A stretch of DNA of 37,146 nucleotides from an uncultured Olsenella sp. (GCA_900314575.1 OMVS01000012.1:1-37146), one strand, 5' to 3'; positions 1-8,038 are shown, numbered from the stretch's first letter. Notes: a model not told the origin generated them from the sequence alone. Program-made: numbers and translations.

Positions 1-1
1 C

Positions 2-367
2 AGCCGCCGCACCGAGGAGGAGCGCCTCGGCGCCATCGCGCAGGAGGCCTGGGCGCGCCGCGACGAGGCGGCGGAGGCTCTCGCGCGCGCGATCGAGCGC
101 GGCAACGCGGCTCAGGCGAAGGTCGACGCGGCCAGCCAGGAGCGCGCGAAGGCCGAGTGGATCGCCGGCGAGGCCCGCGCCGCCCTCGCGGACGCGAGGG
201 GCCGCACGAGGGACCTCGAGGCGCGCGTCGAGGAGGCCGAGAAGGCCTGCGAGGGCGCGAGCGTCGACGCGGCCCAGGCGGCGGAGGCCCTTGCGGCGGT
301 GCAGGAGGGGGCGAAGGGGGTCGACCGGGGCGCCCCCAAGGCGGCCGAGGAGCGGCCAAAGGCCTGA
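2..367 (+). CDS. C-terminal end of an Ala/Glu/Arg-rich coiled-coil protein (5' partial)
   Basis: The frame is open from the first bases of the window and stops at TGA 365-367, giving about 121 residues; the true start lies upstream. The translated segment is almost entirely Ala, Glu, Arg, Asp and Gln with regular alternation, as expected of a long alpha-helical coiled coil. The other forward frame over this region gives Arg/Gly/Pro-rich sequence and reads like a shadow. No enzymatic motif, membrane segment or signal is visible. It could be the tail of an SMC-like, DivIVA-like or other filament-forming protein; I cannot choose between these. The frame choice is well supported by composition, the identity is not. 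Confidence 0.6.
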   Translation, partial: SRRTEEERLGAIAQEAWARRDEAAEALARAIERGNAAQAKVDAASQERAKAEWIAGEARAALADARGRTRDLEARVEEAEKACEGASVDAAQAAEALAAVQEGAKGVDRGAPKAAEERPKA

Positions 368-466
368 GCGTTCAAACATATGAGCAGGTAATACATAGTG
401 CAGGTTCCTTGGAGGAGGCGTCGGGGGAAGCTTTGCGCGAGGGCCTTGCGGTAAGGTCTTGCACCT

Positions 467-491
467 GACGGCGGGCCTGGCGCCCGCCGTC
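467..491 (+). terminator. GC-rich hairpin after the coiled-coil gene, no U tract
   Basis: There is a perfect 10-bp stem (467-476 with 482-491) around a 5-base loop, about 100 bases after the stop of the first gene and 109 bases before the ZIP gene. No T run follows, so intrinsic termination is uncertain. The rest of 368-600 shows no gene. Confidence 0.35.
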
Positions 492-600
492 GGTCGCCGC
501 AGGCGCCAGGCGGCCGGGGACGTGCAGGGCCCCGGAGCGCCTCCTGCTCCCGCCTAGCCGGCCGAGCCGAAGCCCACCCTCGAAACTCGGAGGCTGCACC

Positions 601-1338
601 TTGGAACTCCTCGTCACCTTCCTCGCCGGCATGTCCATGGCCGTCGGGGCTCTCTTCGTCAAGCTCTTCCGCGACCCGCACCGCCTGAGCCACGCCTCCT
701 CGGCGCTGGCGCTCGGCGCCATCCTCGCGCTCGCCCTCTTCGACCTCGGTCCCGAGGCCGTAGAGTTCGCGGGCGAGGCGGGCGCCGCGAGCGCGCTTCT
801 GCTCGTCGGGGCGGGCTTCGGGCTCCTCGCCCTCCTCGAGCTCTTCGTCCCCGACCACGACGACGCGGCGGCCCACGAGCACCACGTCTCGGAGGACGCG
901 ATCGACGCCCACATCGGCCTGCTCTCGGTCGTCGCCCTCGTGCTCCACAACCTGGTCGAGGGCATGGCCATGTACGCCCTCGCCAGCGTCTCCCTGCAGC
1001 AGGGGCTCGTCTACGCCTTCGGCGTGGCGCTGCACAACATCCCCATGGGCATGCTCGTCTTCACGGCGCTGCGCACGGAGGGGCGCGGCGTCAAGTCGCT
1101 GGCCTTCGGCGGGGCGCTGCTCTCCACGGTCGCCGGCGGCCTCGTGATGATGCTTCTCAGGGGCTACGTCTCCGGGCACGTCATGGAGATGCTGACCTGC
1201 GTCGCCTTCGGCATGATCCTCTACATCGCCTTCGTGGAGCTCGTGCCGCACGTCGCCCGCACCAAGCCGGCGTGGGCGTCGGCGGCGGGCGTCGCCTGCG
1301 GCTTCGCCCTGGTCCTCGTCGCCACGCTCTTCGAGTAG
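601..1338 (+). CDS. ZIP-family divalent metal transporter
   Basis: This is a 245-residue integral membrane protein of the ZIP family, which imports zinc, iron or manganese into the cytoplasm. It has about eight hydrophobic segments. The two signature helices are present: HNLVEG with His116 and HNIPMG with His145, which form the metal site in this family. A His/Asp-rich loop (about residues 82-95) lies between the third and fourth helices, typical of ZIP proteins. The start is TTG at 601, chosen because CGGAGG at 588-593 sits 7 bases upstream and the hydrophobic N-terminus begins directly after it. It resembles ZupT or GufA-type bacterial members; the metal cannot be told from sequence. It stands alone between a hairpin and the next promoter. 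Confidence 0.88.
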   Translation: MELLVTFLAGMSMAVGALFVKLFRDPHRLSHASSALALGAILALALFDLGPEAVEFAGEAGAASALLLVGAGFGLLALLELFVPDHDDAAAHEHHVSEDAIDAHIGLLSVVALVLHNLVEGMAMYALASVSLQQGLVYAFGVALHNIPMGMLVFTALRTEGRGVKSLAFGGALLSTVAGGLVMMLLRGYVSGHVMEMLTCVAFGMILYIAFVELVPHVARTKPAWASAAGVACGFALVLVATLFE

Positions 1339-1408
1339 GCGGGCCGCCCGTCGCATGTCCCGTCCGGCCCCGTCGCAGCACCGTCTGCGGCGGGGCCGCG
1401 ACGTCTGG

Positions 1409-1437
1409 TTGGCGGGCGGGGCGCCCGGTTGTACCGT
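1409..1437 (+). promoter_or_regulatory. Candidate sigma-70-type promoter for the BFD-DUF1653 gene
   Basis: TTGGCG at 1409-1414 and TACCGT at 1432-1437 are separated by 17 bases and lie 32 bases upstream of the ATG at 1470. The match is partial (TTG in the -35; TA and final T in the -10), so this is a candidate only. Confidence 0.35.
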
Positions 1438-1469
1438 GGCAGGACGCATGCCGTCGGGAAGGGGGCTCC

Positions 1470-2081
1470 ATGGGCTCGAAGAGGCGGGGCGAGAAGGGCG
1501 ACGAGGTCGTCTGCGGGTGCAAGCACGTCACGCGCGCCGACGTGCGCCGTGCTGTCGAGGGAGGGGCCCGCACCTACAAGGAGGTGCGTTCCGCCACCGG
1601 CGCCGGCTCCAAGTGTGGGCACTGCAAGTCGAAGGTGAAGCGATGCCTGGGGGAGTGCCTGGCGGAGCACGAGGCGGCCGCCGCGACCGGGAGTCCCGCC
1701 GCGACCGGGAGTCCCGCCGCGACCGTGACCGAGAGTCCCGCCGCGACCGTGACCGAGAGTCCCGCCGCGACCGGGAGGTCCGTCTCCGCGCAGCCCTTCC
1801 TCGCGCTCGCGCGTGGGGCGAAGGAGCCGGCAGGGGCGCGCAAGGTGCTGCCGCACCGGGTCTACCGCCACTTCAAGGGCGACTACTACCTCGTCGAAGG
1901 GGTCGCCACGGACTCCGAGACGGGCGAGCGGTGCGTGGTGTACCGCAAGCTCTACGGCGACGGCTCGCTGTGGGTGAGGCCGGAGGGCATGTTCCTCTCC
2001 GAGGTGGACGCCGAGAGGTACCCCGAGGCCCGGCAGCGCTGGCGCTTCGAGCTCATGGACATACCGAGCGCGAAGGAGTAG
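1470..2081 (+). CDS. BFD-like [2Fe-2S] domain fused to DUF1653, with a repeat linker
   Basis: This 203-residue protein has three parts. Residues about 12-60 look like a bacterioferritin-associated-ferredoxin (BFD)-type [2Fe-2S] domain: CGC at Cys15/Cys17 and CGHC at Cys49/Cys52 give the CxC-x31-CxxC spacing. Residues about 70-103 are a low-complexity Ala-Thr-Gly-Ser-Pro linker made of tandem repeats. Residues about 120-185 match DUF1653: a KVLPHRVYRHFKG-type opening, then paired YR and a WVRPEGMF motif. DUF1653 proteins are usually short single-domain proteins of unknown function. The ATG at 1470 is chosen because a GGAAGGGGG tract lies just upstream and the Fe-S domain starts soon after. The dCMP deaminase gene follows 56 bases downstream on the same strand. 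An electron-transfer or redox-sensing role for the N-terminal part is inferred. Confidence 0.8.
   Translation: MGSKRRGEKGDEVVCGCKHVTRADVRRAVEGGARTYKEVRSATGAGSKCGHCKSKVKRCLGECLAEHEAAAATGSPAATGSPAATVTESPAATVTESPAATGRSVSAQPFLALARGAKEPAGARKVLPHRVYRHFKGDYYLVEGVATDSETGERCVVYRKLYGDGSLWVRPEGMFLSEVDAERYPEARQRWRFELMDIPSAKE
1680..1778 (+). repeat. Coding tandem repeat (2 x 18 bp, 2 x 24 bp, partial fifth copy)
   Basis: Two identical 18-bp units (1680-1697, 1698-1715) are followed by two identical 24-bp units (1716-1739, 1740-1763) and a truncated copy (1764-1778). The 24-bp unit is the 18-bp unit with a 6-bp insertion. All lengths are multiples of three, so copy-number change would keep the reading frame. 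It encodes the linker between the Fe-S and DUF1653 domains. Confidence 0.9.
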
Positions 2082-2137
2082 ACCGGTGCCCAGCGGCGCC
2101 CCTTACGGCGCCGGGCACGGGCGGACGAGGGGGAGAG

Positions 2138-2608
2138 ATGCCTGACAAGCGCAGGGACGTAATCTCGTGGGACGAGTTCTTCATGAGGGTCGCCATCGCG
2201 GCCTCGCTGAGGAGCAAGGACCCCATCACGCAGGTCGGGGCCTGCATCGCGGACACCAACCACAGGATTTTGTCCGTGGGGTACAACGGGACTCCCTCGG
2301 CGATCAACGACGACGACTTCCCGTGGGGCTCGAGCGACGACCCGCTGCGCGACAAGCACAGCTACGTGGTCCACGCCGAGGCCAACGCCGTCCTCAACTA
2401 CCGCGGTTCGCTCAAGGACATGCAGGGCGCCACGGTCTATGTGACGCTCTTCCCCTGCCACGAGTGTGCGAAGCTCCTGGTGCAGGCTGGCGTCGGCGAG
2501 GTGGTCTACCTGGACGACAAGTACGAGGGCACCCTGGACAACCAGATCTCGCGCCGCTGCCTCGACACCTGCGGCGTCACCTACCGTAGGGTCGCCGTGC
2601 CGGCGTAG
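2138..2608 (+). CDS. comEB: Deoxycytidylate (dCMP) deaminase
   Basis: A 156-residue cytidine/deoxycytidylate deaminase. The zinc-binding catalytic motifs are intact: HAE with His79 and Glu81, and PCHEC with Cys107 and Cys110. The N-terminal WDEFFMRVA segment and the QVGACI and GYNGTPS stretches are typical of dCMP deaminases and the ComEB family, which convert dCMP to dUMP as the source of dTMP precursor. It is cytosolic and close to the usual family length. ATG 2138 is preceded by a GAGGGGGAGAG ribosome site. It may be cotranscribed with the BFD-DUF1653 gene (56-base gap) and is followed by a strong hairpin. The comEB name reflects homology to the B. subtilis protein; no other competence gene is nearby. 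Confidence 0.92.
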   Translation: MPDKRRDVISWDEFFMRVAIAASLRSKDPITQVGACIADTNHRILSVGYNGTPSAINDDDFPWGSSDDPLRDKHSYVVHAEANAVLNYRGSLKDMQGATVYVTLFPCHECAKLLVQAGVGEVVYLDDKYEGTLDNQISRRCLDTCGVTYRRVAVPA

Positions 2609-2664
2609 CCCCGCGAGGGCAGCAGCGCCCCTGGGCGCGCGAGGGGGGCTGAGACTGAGACGCA

Positions 2665-2696
2665 AGGGGGCGCGGCCCGACCGGGCCGCGCCCCCT
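2665..2696. terminator. Hairpin terminator between convergent comEB and DEAD-box genes
   Basis: A 14-bp near-uninterrupted GC stem (2665-2678 with 2683-2696) closes a 4-base loop, 57 bases after the comEB stop and 22 bases before the end of the opposite-strand helicase gene. There is no long T run on either side, but position and stem strength suit a shared terminator. Confidence 0.7.
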
Positions 2697-2717
2697 CTCC
2701 TGCTACGTTGCGCTCCG

Positions 2718-4259
2718 CTACTGCCTGCCTCCGTGGTCGCCCGGGTGGCGACGGTGCTTCTGCCGGCTCGCCGACGGCGCCTTGGGCTGGGCCGTCCCTG
2801 CCGGGCGCTGGCGCCTCTGCGACTGGCCGCGCCTGCCCTGGCTGCGCCTCGCGTCGGAGCTGCGCTTGGGCGTGGCGTTGCCCTCCGTCGCCCTCCTGGC
2901 GTCGGCGGGGGTGCGCTTGCGCTCCTTGGGCGTGGACTCGCGCTTGCCCCCGACGGTCCTCGTGGCCGACTCGCTCGCGCGCTGCTGCTCGCGCCTCTTG
3001 GCCATCTGCTTGCGGGCGCGCTTGCTCGGGAGCTTCTCGCGCGGGTTGCGCCTCGGGTCGGGCACGAAGGGGTCCTCGCCCAGGTCGAGGCCGTCGGTGC
3101 GCGGGAAGGGAGGAATCACCTTGCCCATGAGCTTCTCCACGTCGCGCAGGTCGAGGTAGTCCTCCTCGGTCACGAACGTGAGGGCCCAGCCCGCCTCACC
3201 GGCCCGCCCGGTGCGGCCGATGCGGTGGATGTAGCTCTCCGGGTCGTCGGTGGGGACGTCGAGGTTGATCACATAGGAGACGTCCGGCACGTCGATGCCA
3301 CGCGCGAGCACGTCGGTCGCCACGAGGACGTCCACCTCGCCGTCGGCGAACTGCTGGAGCGCGCGGGCGCGCTGGTTCTGCGAGCGGTTGCCGTGGATCG
3401 GCGCGCAGCTGACGCCGTCCTGGCGCAGCTTGCGGCAGATGAAGTCCGCGCGGTGCTTGCCGTTGGTGAAGACGATCACGCGCTTCGAGCCCTCGCGCTT
3501 GAGGATCTGCCTGAGCAGGCGCTTCTTGGCGTCGCGGGAGGTGCCGAGCACGTACTGCTCGACGGTCTCGGCGGCGGAGCCCTTCGGCGCGATCTCGATG
3601 CGGGCGGGGTCGCGCACGAGCGCCTTGGTGTTGTCGAGCACGTGGTCGTCGAGGGTTGCCGAGAAGAGCAGCGTCTGGCGCTCATCTGGGCAGCGCGCCA
3701 CGATCTTGCGCATGTCGGGCAGGAAGCCCATGTCGAGCATGCGGTCGGCCTCGTCCAGCACGAGCACCTCGACGCGGGAGAGGTCGCAGGCGCCCTGCTC
3801 GATGAGGTCGATCAGACGTCCGGGCGTGGCTACGAGCAGGTCGACGCCGCGCTTGAGGGCCTGGCGCTGCGGCTCGTAGGAGAGCCCGCCCACGACGACG
3901 GTGACGCGGTGGTGCGTCTCGGCGCAGACGGTGGTCGCGACGTCCTCGATCTGCTGGGCGAGCTCGCGCGTCGGCGTGAGCACGAGCATGAGGGGGCCCT
4001 GGCCGCGCCTGGCGTGGGGGAGGGCGTCGAGGGTGGGGAGGAGGAAGGCGGCGGTCTTGCCGGTGCCGGTCTGGGCGGCCGCCATCACGTCCCTGCCTGC
4101 GAGGACCTCGGGGATGGCCTGGGCCTGCACGGGGGTGGGCAGCGCGTAGCCGAGCCTGGCCACCGCCTTGAGGGCGTGGTCGGAGAGGCCGAGCCCCTCG
4201 AACGAGGGGGCCGCGCCGCCCTCGCGGGCGGTGGCGCTTGCGTTGTTCTTGTCTGGCAT
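2718..4259 (-). CDS. DEAD-box ATP-dependent RNA helicase with basic C-terminal tail
   Basis: A 513-residue RNA helicase of the DEAD-box family (RhlE/CshA-like). It unwinds RNA duplexes in cold adaptation, ribosome assembly or mRNA decay. The motifs appear in order: Q-motif, AAQTGTGKT (Walker A), PTRELAQ, TPGRL, DEAD, SAT, then in the second RecA domain GIDVP and HRIGRTGR. The last 110 residues or so are a disordered Lys/Arg/Ser/Gln-rich tail, common in RNA-binding members. ATG 4259 is preferred to an in-frame ATG at 4319 because GGAG lies about 9 bases before it and the extra residues resemble no helicase N-terminus. It is convergent with comEB and divergent from the next gene. Confidence 0.93.
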   Translation of the reverse strand: MPDKNNASATAREGGAAPSFEGLGLSDHALKAVARLGYALPTPVQAQAIPEVLAGRDVMAAAQTGTGKTAAFLLPTLDALPHARRGQGPLMLVLTPTRELAQQIEDVATTVCAETHHRVTVVVGGLSYEPQRQALKRGVDLLVATPGRLIDLIEQGACDLSRVEVLVLDEADRMLDMGFLPDMRKIVARCPDERQTLLFSATLDDHVLDNTKALVRDPARIEIAPKGSAAETVEQYVLGTSRDAKKRLLRQILKREGSKRVIVFTNGKHRADFICRKLRQDGVSCAPIHGNRSQNQRARALQQFADGEVDVLVATDVLARGIDVPDVSYVINLDVPTDDPESYIHRIGRTGRAGEAGWALTFVTEEDYLDLRDVEKLMGKVIPPFPRTDGLDLGEDPFVPDPRRNPREKLPSKRARKQMAKRREQQRASESATRTVGGKRESTPKERKRTPADARRATEGNATPKRSSDARRSQGRRGQSQRRQRPAGTAQPKAPSASRQKHRRHPGDHGGRQ

Positions 4260-4561
4260 GTGTTGTGACTCCGATTGGTTGCGTACCGCGTCGCGTGCGA
4301 CGGGCCGTCGTGGTTGCAAAGCCGTCCTACTCTACGTTCGCGCCGTCCCCCTCCGGGGCTGCATGCGGCGGTATCTGCGAAAACAACGTATCTCGGGCGC
4401 CCGCGGGGCCTTTCGCCCCGCTCGCGCCCCGCGTGCGGGCCGGCTGGACGCGAGGGGTCGGCTACCGTGCGGGCGTGACAGCGCGCCCCGCTCATGGTAG
4501 GGTCAGGCGGAGCGCGCGGGCATTCGGAGCTGCGCGTACACGTCCGTGGAGGTGTCCTGGC
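4260..4561. other. Divergent intergenic region, no gene seen
   Basis: These 302 bases separate the minus-strand helicase from the plus-strand CmpB-like gene and should hold both promoters. Apart from a candidate plus-strand promoter at 4475-4503, I see no conserved RNA, repeat or credible small gene. The open frames crossing it are Arg/Pro-rich and lack ribosome sites. Confidence 0.5.
4475..4503 (+). promoter_or_regulatory. Candidate promoter for the CmpB-like gene
   Basis: GTGACA at 4475-4480 (5 of 6 to TTGACA) is followed after exactly 17 bases by TAGGGT at 4498-4503, 58 bases upstream of the ATG at 4562. The -10 fits the TANNNT pattern common in high-GC Gram-positives. Confidence 0.45.
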
Positions 4562-5506
4562 ATGTTCTGGTCACTCGTCAGCCTTCTCCTGGTCCTTCTC
4601 GCCATCAGGCTCGTGGTGTGGCTCGTGCGGAGCTTCGTCGCCTGGCTCGGCAGGGGGCCGCTCATCCACCGCGCGGCGGAGGGGAGAAACGTCCCCGAGG
4701 ACGTCCAGGTCGCAGCCCGCCTGCTCGAGGAGTACCAGGTCGAGAAGGCCGTCGGCAGGGAGGTGGGCAAGCGTCCCCGCCTCACGCACCGCCAGCTGCG
4801 CCTCGTCCGCCACGCCGAGAAGGTCGTGCGCGACGACTACGTCGACCACCTGCGCATCTCGGCCTACCAGGTCGTGATCTTGTTCGTGGTCGGCTCCGTG
4901 GGCGGCCTCTTGCTCGAGGAGGCGTGGATGTACGTCACCGCAGGCCTCACGCAGAGCCGCGTCGGCCTGGTGTGGGGGCCCTTCTCGCCCCTGTACGGCG
5001 TGGGGACGGTGCTGCTCACCATCATCTCCCTCGCCCTGCGTCGCAAGGGGGCGCCGTGGTGGGCGATCTTCCTGGTGTCGATGCTGGTGGGCGGTCTGCT
5101 CGAGCAGGTGACCGGCTGGGGCATGGAGACCTTCATGGGCGCCGTTTCGTGGGACTACTCGCACGTCTGGGGGCACATCACCAAGTGGGTCGCCGTCCCC
5201 TTCCTCTTCTTCTGGGGCGTCCTGGGGCTGCTCTGGGCGCAGGTCGTGACCCCCTGGGTCTTGCAGCTCATCGGCGAGCCCACTACCAGGCGCCAGGTCG
5301 CCTTCGTCAGCCTCCTCGCCGTCTACCTCGCGGCGGACATCTCGATGACCCTCGTCTGCTTCCAGCGCCGCGCCGCACGCGACGCGGGCGTCGCACCGCG
5401 TAACGGCTTCGAGGAGTGGGTCGACGAGCACTACTCGAACGAGTTCATGAGCAACCGCTTCCAGAACATGGTCATAGAGGGCGTCTCCGGCGCCACCACC
5501 GCGTAG
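4562..5506 (+). CDS. CmpB-type putative ABC transporter permease (PF06541-like membrane protein)
   Basis: A 314-residue membrane protein. A first transmembrane helix (about residues 3-22) precedes a soluble charged stretch (about 35-100). A block of five or six helices follows, with the family-like features GGLLLEEAW, a WGPFSPLYG loop, a GGLLEQVTGW segment and a conserved WDYS. These match the CmpB family, annotated as putative type IV ABC transporter permease though the transport role is not well established. ATG 4562 has GGAGG at 4548-4552, 9 bases away. No ATPase gene is adjacent, so if it works in a transporter the partner is encoded elsewhere. The family call is fairly secure, the function is not. 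Confidence 0.75.
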   Translation: MFWSLVSLLLVLLAIRLVVWLVRSFVAWLGRGPLIHRAAEGRNVPEDVQVAARLLEEYQVEKAVGREVGKRPRLTHRQLRLVRHAEKVVRDDYVDHLRISAYQVVILFVVGSVGGLLLEEAWMYVTAGLTQSRVGLVWGPFSPLYGVGTVLLTIISLALRRKGAPWWAIFLVSMLVGGLLEQVTGWGMETFMGAVSWDYSHVWGHITKWVAVPFLFFWGVLGLLWAQVVTPWVLQLIGEPTTRRQVAFVSLLAVYLAADISMTLVCFQRRAARDAGVAPRNGFEEWVDEHYSNEFMSNRFQNMVIEGVSGATTA

Positions 5507-5700
5507 GCCCGCCACCGCCGGCGGGGCGGCGGTCCCTGCTGCAGGGGGTGCCCGTCCCTCCCATGGTTTCGCTTCCCGAAAAAGGGGCCCGCCACGGCCG
5601 CGCCCCCGCATGTTCTCGGGTAGACTCGCCTGAACCGGTGACGTCTCCCGGCGCCGTGCGGGCGGGTCGCCCCGGCGCCGGGGCTTGCGAGGGGGTCGAC

Positions 5701-7005
5701 ATGGGCGTGAGGGAAGAGGCACGGAGGATGAAGGCGGCCGCCCCGCGGCTGGGCGCCTCTTCGCTGGAGCAGCGAAACGATGCGCTGGCGAGGGTCGCGG
5801 CCGGGCTCAGGGACGCGGCGCCCATCATCTTCGAGGCCAACCGCCTCGACCTGGCGGCCGCTGAGGAGGCGGGCCTTCCCGCCACCATCCGCAAGCGCCT
5901 GCGCTACGACGAGGTCAAGATGGCCGAGAGCCAGGCGCAGCTCGAGGGGCTCCAGGGCCTGCCCGACCCGATCGGGCGCGTCTCCCTTAACCGCGAGCTC
6001 GCGGACGGCCTCGTCCTCACGCGCGTGAGCTGCCCCATCGGCGTGATCGGCGTGATCTTCGAGGCCCGCCCGGACGCGCTCGTCCAGGTCGCCTCCCTTT
6101 GCGTCAAGAGCGGCAACTGCGCCTTGCTCAAGGGCGGCAAGGAGACGGCGAACACCAACCGTGCCCTCTTCGAGGTCGTTCACCGGGCCGTGGAGGGGGC
6201 GGGCCTGCCGGCCGAGAGCCTCGCGCTCGCCGAGTCGCACGCGGAGGTCGACGAGCTCCTGGGCTGCGACGGGGACGTGGACCTTCTCATCCCCCGCGGC
6301 TCCAACGCCTTCGTCCGCTACATCCAGGAGCACACCAAGATTCCGGTCATGGGCCACTCCTCGGGCGTCTGCCACGTCTACGTGGACAAGGACGCGGACC
6401 TGGAGCTCGCCTGCCGCGTGGTCGTGGACGCCAAGACGCAGTACCCCGCGGTCTGCAACGCCGCAGAGACGCTCCTCGTCCACGAGGGGGTCGCGGCCGA
6501 GTTCCTGCCCATGGTCCAGGCGGCCCTCGCGGGGAGGGGGGCGCGCCTGAGGGGCACCCGGCAGGTCGTCGACCTCACCGCGGGAGACGGCGTGGACCCT
6601 GCGGTGGAGCTAATGGGCGACGACGAGTTCGGCACCGAGTACGGCGACTACGTGATGAGCTCCAGGGTCGTCTCGGGCGTGGAGGAGGCCGTGGCGCACG
6701 TCAACCGCTGGGGCTCGCACCACACCGACTGCATCGTCACCCGCGACGACGAGGTCGCCGAGTACTTCATGCAGATGGTCGACTCGGCCGGCGTCTACCG
6801 CAACTGCTCCACGCGCTTCGCGGACGGCTTCCGCTACGGCTTCGGCGCGGAGGTCGGCATCTCCACCGGGAAGCTCCACGCGCGGGGGCCGGTCGGCCTG
6901 GAGGGCCTCGAGACCTACAAGTATCGCCTGGTCGGGCACGGCGACGTGGTCGCGGACTTCGCCGAGGGGCGCAGGAGCTTCTCGTTTCGCGACCTCGAGG
7001 CGTAG
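5701..7005 (+). CDS. proA: Gamma-glutamyl phosphate reductase (proline biosynthesis)
   Basis: A 434-residue enzyme of the aldehyde-dehydrogenase superfamily that reduces L-glutamyl-5-phosphate to glutamate-5-semialdehyde with NADPH. Family features are all present: GVIGVIFEARPD near the N-terminal third, the KGGKE stretch, the QYPAVCNAAETLL segment with the catalytic cysteine, and the C-terminal GFGAEVGISTGKLHARGPVG block. Length matches the usual 415-435 residues. ATG 5701 follows a GCGAGGGGG ribosome site. The glutamate 5-kinase partner (proB) is not in the window, which is less common since proBA are often adjacent. The 194-base gap before it contains only GC-rich palindromes (for example 5670-5683) and no gene. 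Confidence 0.95.
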   Translation: MGVREEARRMKAAAPRLGASSLEQRNDALARVAAGLRDAAPIIFEANRLDLAAAEEAGLPATIRKRLRYDEVKMAESQAQLEGLQGLPDPIGRVSLNRELADGLVLTRVSCPIGVIGVIFEARPDALVQVASLCVKSGNCALLKGGKETANTNRALFEVVHRAVEGAGLPAESLALAESHAEVDELLGCDGDVDLLIPRGSNAFVRYIQEHTKIPVMGHSSGVCHVYVDKDADLELACRVVVDAKTQYPAVCNAAETLLVHEGVAAEFLPMVQAALAGRGARLRGTRQVVDLTAGDGVDPAVELMGDDEFGTEYGDYVMSSRVVSGVEEAVAHVNRWGSHHTDCIVTRDDEVAEYFMQMVDSAGVYRNCSTRFADGFRYGFGAEVGISTGKLHARGPVGLEGLETYKYRLVGHGDVVADFAEGRRSFSFRDLEA

Positions 7006-7025
7006 GGGGCGGCGCCGGGATATCC

Positions 7026-7823
7026 CTATGGGAGCAGCGGGCCGACGAGCTCGTCGGGATCCACGACCTCGATGTTCGAGAGGCCCGCGTCCCTGAGCTC
7101 GGCCAGGTCGGTCGGGGTCGCCCACTTGTCGGTGATGAGCAGGTCGAACTCGTCGGCGCGCGCGTAGGCGAAGCCCGCCTGCTTGCTGAGCTTGGTCGAG
7201 TCCGCGAGGATCACCTTGTAGGTGGAGTGCTGCAGCATCTGCGAGTTGACGATGGCCTCCTGCAGGGTGTTGGAGGTCGCGCCCGCCTCCGCCGTGACGC
7301 CCGCGCAGCCCACGTAGCACTTGGTGGCCGTGACGCTGCGGATGTTGTTGAGGGCGAACTCGCCGGAGAGCACGCCGCGCGGCATGCGCACCTCGCCCCC
7401 GGTGACGAGGACCGTGATGCCCGGGGAGGGCGTGGCCATCGTGAGGCCGGAGACGCTGTTCGTGATGACCGACACGTCGCGCGAGGTGATCTTGCCGATC
7501 ACGTCGAGCGCCGTGGTGCTCGTGTTGACGAAGACCTGCTCGCCGTCCTCGACGAGCTCCGCCGCACGCTGCGCGATGGCTGACTTGGCGCGCTCGATCC
7601 TGTTGGTGCCCGAGAGCCCGCCTGCGTCGTCGCGGCTCATCGCCACGCCGTAGCGGCGCGAGACCAGCCCCTTGCTTTCGAGGTAGTCGAGGTCGCGCCT
7701 CGCCGTGAGGGGGGAGACCCCGAAGTGGTCCGCCAGGTCGGAGACCTGGACCTGACCGCGCGAGCGGATCAGCTCCTCCATGCTGGCCCTGCGCCTCTCG
7801 ACGAACGCCCTGCTCTGTCCCAT
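7026..7823 (-). CDS. DeoR-family transcriptional regulator (UlaR-like by context)
   Basis: A 265-residue regulator with an N-terminal DeoR winged helix (about residues 5-60, including VSDLADHFGVSPLTARRDLDYLESKG) and a C-terminal sugar-phosphate-sensing domain. The latter contains the family's VITNS, GG and LADSTKL elements and the ADEFDLLITD stretch. DeoR proteins usually repress a neighbouring sugar operon until a phosphorylated sugar binds. It is divergent from the ascorbate PTS operon, as expected for UlaR, the DeoR-type ascorbate repressor of enterobacteria; that assignment is by context. ATG 7823 is chosen because a GAGGGGGGGGG site lies just upstream. The upstream region has inverted repeats likely used for autoregulation. 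The stop codon lies in a 10-bp palindrome (7017-7026), and no clear terminator separates it from proA. Confidence 0.88.
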   Translation of the reverse strand: MGQSRAFVERRRASMEELIRSRGQVQVSDLADHFGVSPLTARRDLDYLESKGLVSRRYGVAMSRDDAGGLSGTNRIERAKSAIAQRAAELVEDGEQVFVNTSTTALDVIGKITSRDVSVITNSVSGLTMATPSPGITVLVTGGEVRMPRGVLSGEFALNNIRSVTATKCYVGCAGVTAEAGATSNTLQEAIVNSQMLQHSTYKVILADSTKLSKQAGFAYARADEFDLLITDKWATPTDLAELRDAGLSNIEVVDPDELVGPLLP

Positions 7824-7895
7824 CAGAACCCCCCCCCTCGTAGAACCCCGGGCCGATCCCTGCTGAGGGCGCCGAGCGAACAATCCGAACTATGC

Positions 7896-7925
7896 GATTG
7901 GTTTGCTACCTTATCATAACCAATC
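7896..7925. promoter_or_regulatory. Inverted repeat flanking a -10-like hexamer of the deoR gene
   Basis: GATTGGTT at 7896-7903 and its exact complement AACCAATC at 7918-7925 are 14 bases apart. Between and overlapping them, the minus strand reads TATGAT (7918 down to 7913), a good -10 hexamer for the regulator gene; no good -35 is visible. This is a plausible autoregulatory operator. Confidence 0.5.
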
Positions 7926-7996
7926 AGTCTGAAATTTATCACTTTGCAATGCTTCCATGACGCTTAGAACGAAAAAGGTTGCTTTTGAATACTATT

Positions 7997-8038
7997 GTGA
8001 ACGAATCTAACGCCAAAACGACCAATAAATTCGTTCAC
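7997..8038. promoter_or_regulatory. 10-bp inverted repeat, candidate DeoR operator upstream of the PTS operon
   Basis: GTGAACGAAT (7997-8006) and ATTCGTTCAC (8029-8038) are perfect inverted arms 22 bases apart, so their centres are about three helical turns apart. The arms carry the TGAAC/GTTCA half-site that recurs downstream at 8091-8103 and 8116-8132. The surrounding 370-base gap (7824-8193) is markedly AT-rich compared with the genes around it. Confidence 0.6.

Noticed and set aside
1680-1778. Possible CRISPR-like repeat array
   Set aside because: The units are contiguous with no spacers, in frame within a gene, and no cas genes are present.
4260-4319. Upstream ATG at 4319 for the DEAD-box helicase
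   Set aside because: The extra 20 residues do not match helicase N-termini; GGAG spacing favours ATG 4259.
5507-5700. Palindromic GC-rich gap before proA considered as a structured RNA or riboswitch
   Set aside because: Only short simple palindromes (such as 5670-5683) are seen, with no conserved riboswitch pattern that I recognise.
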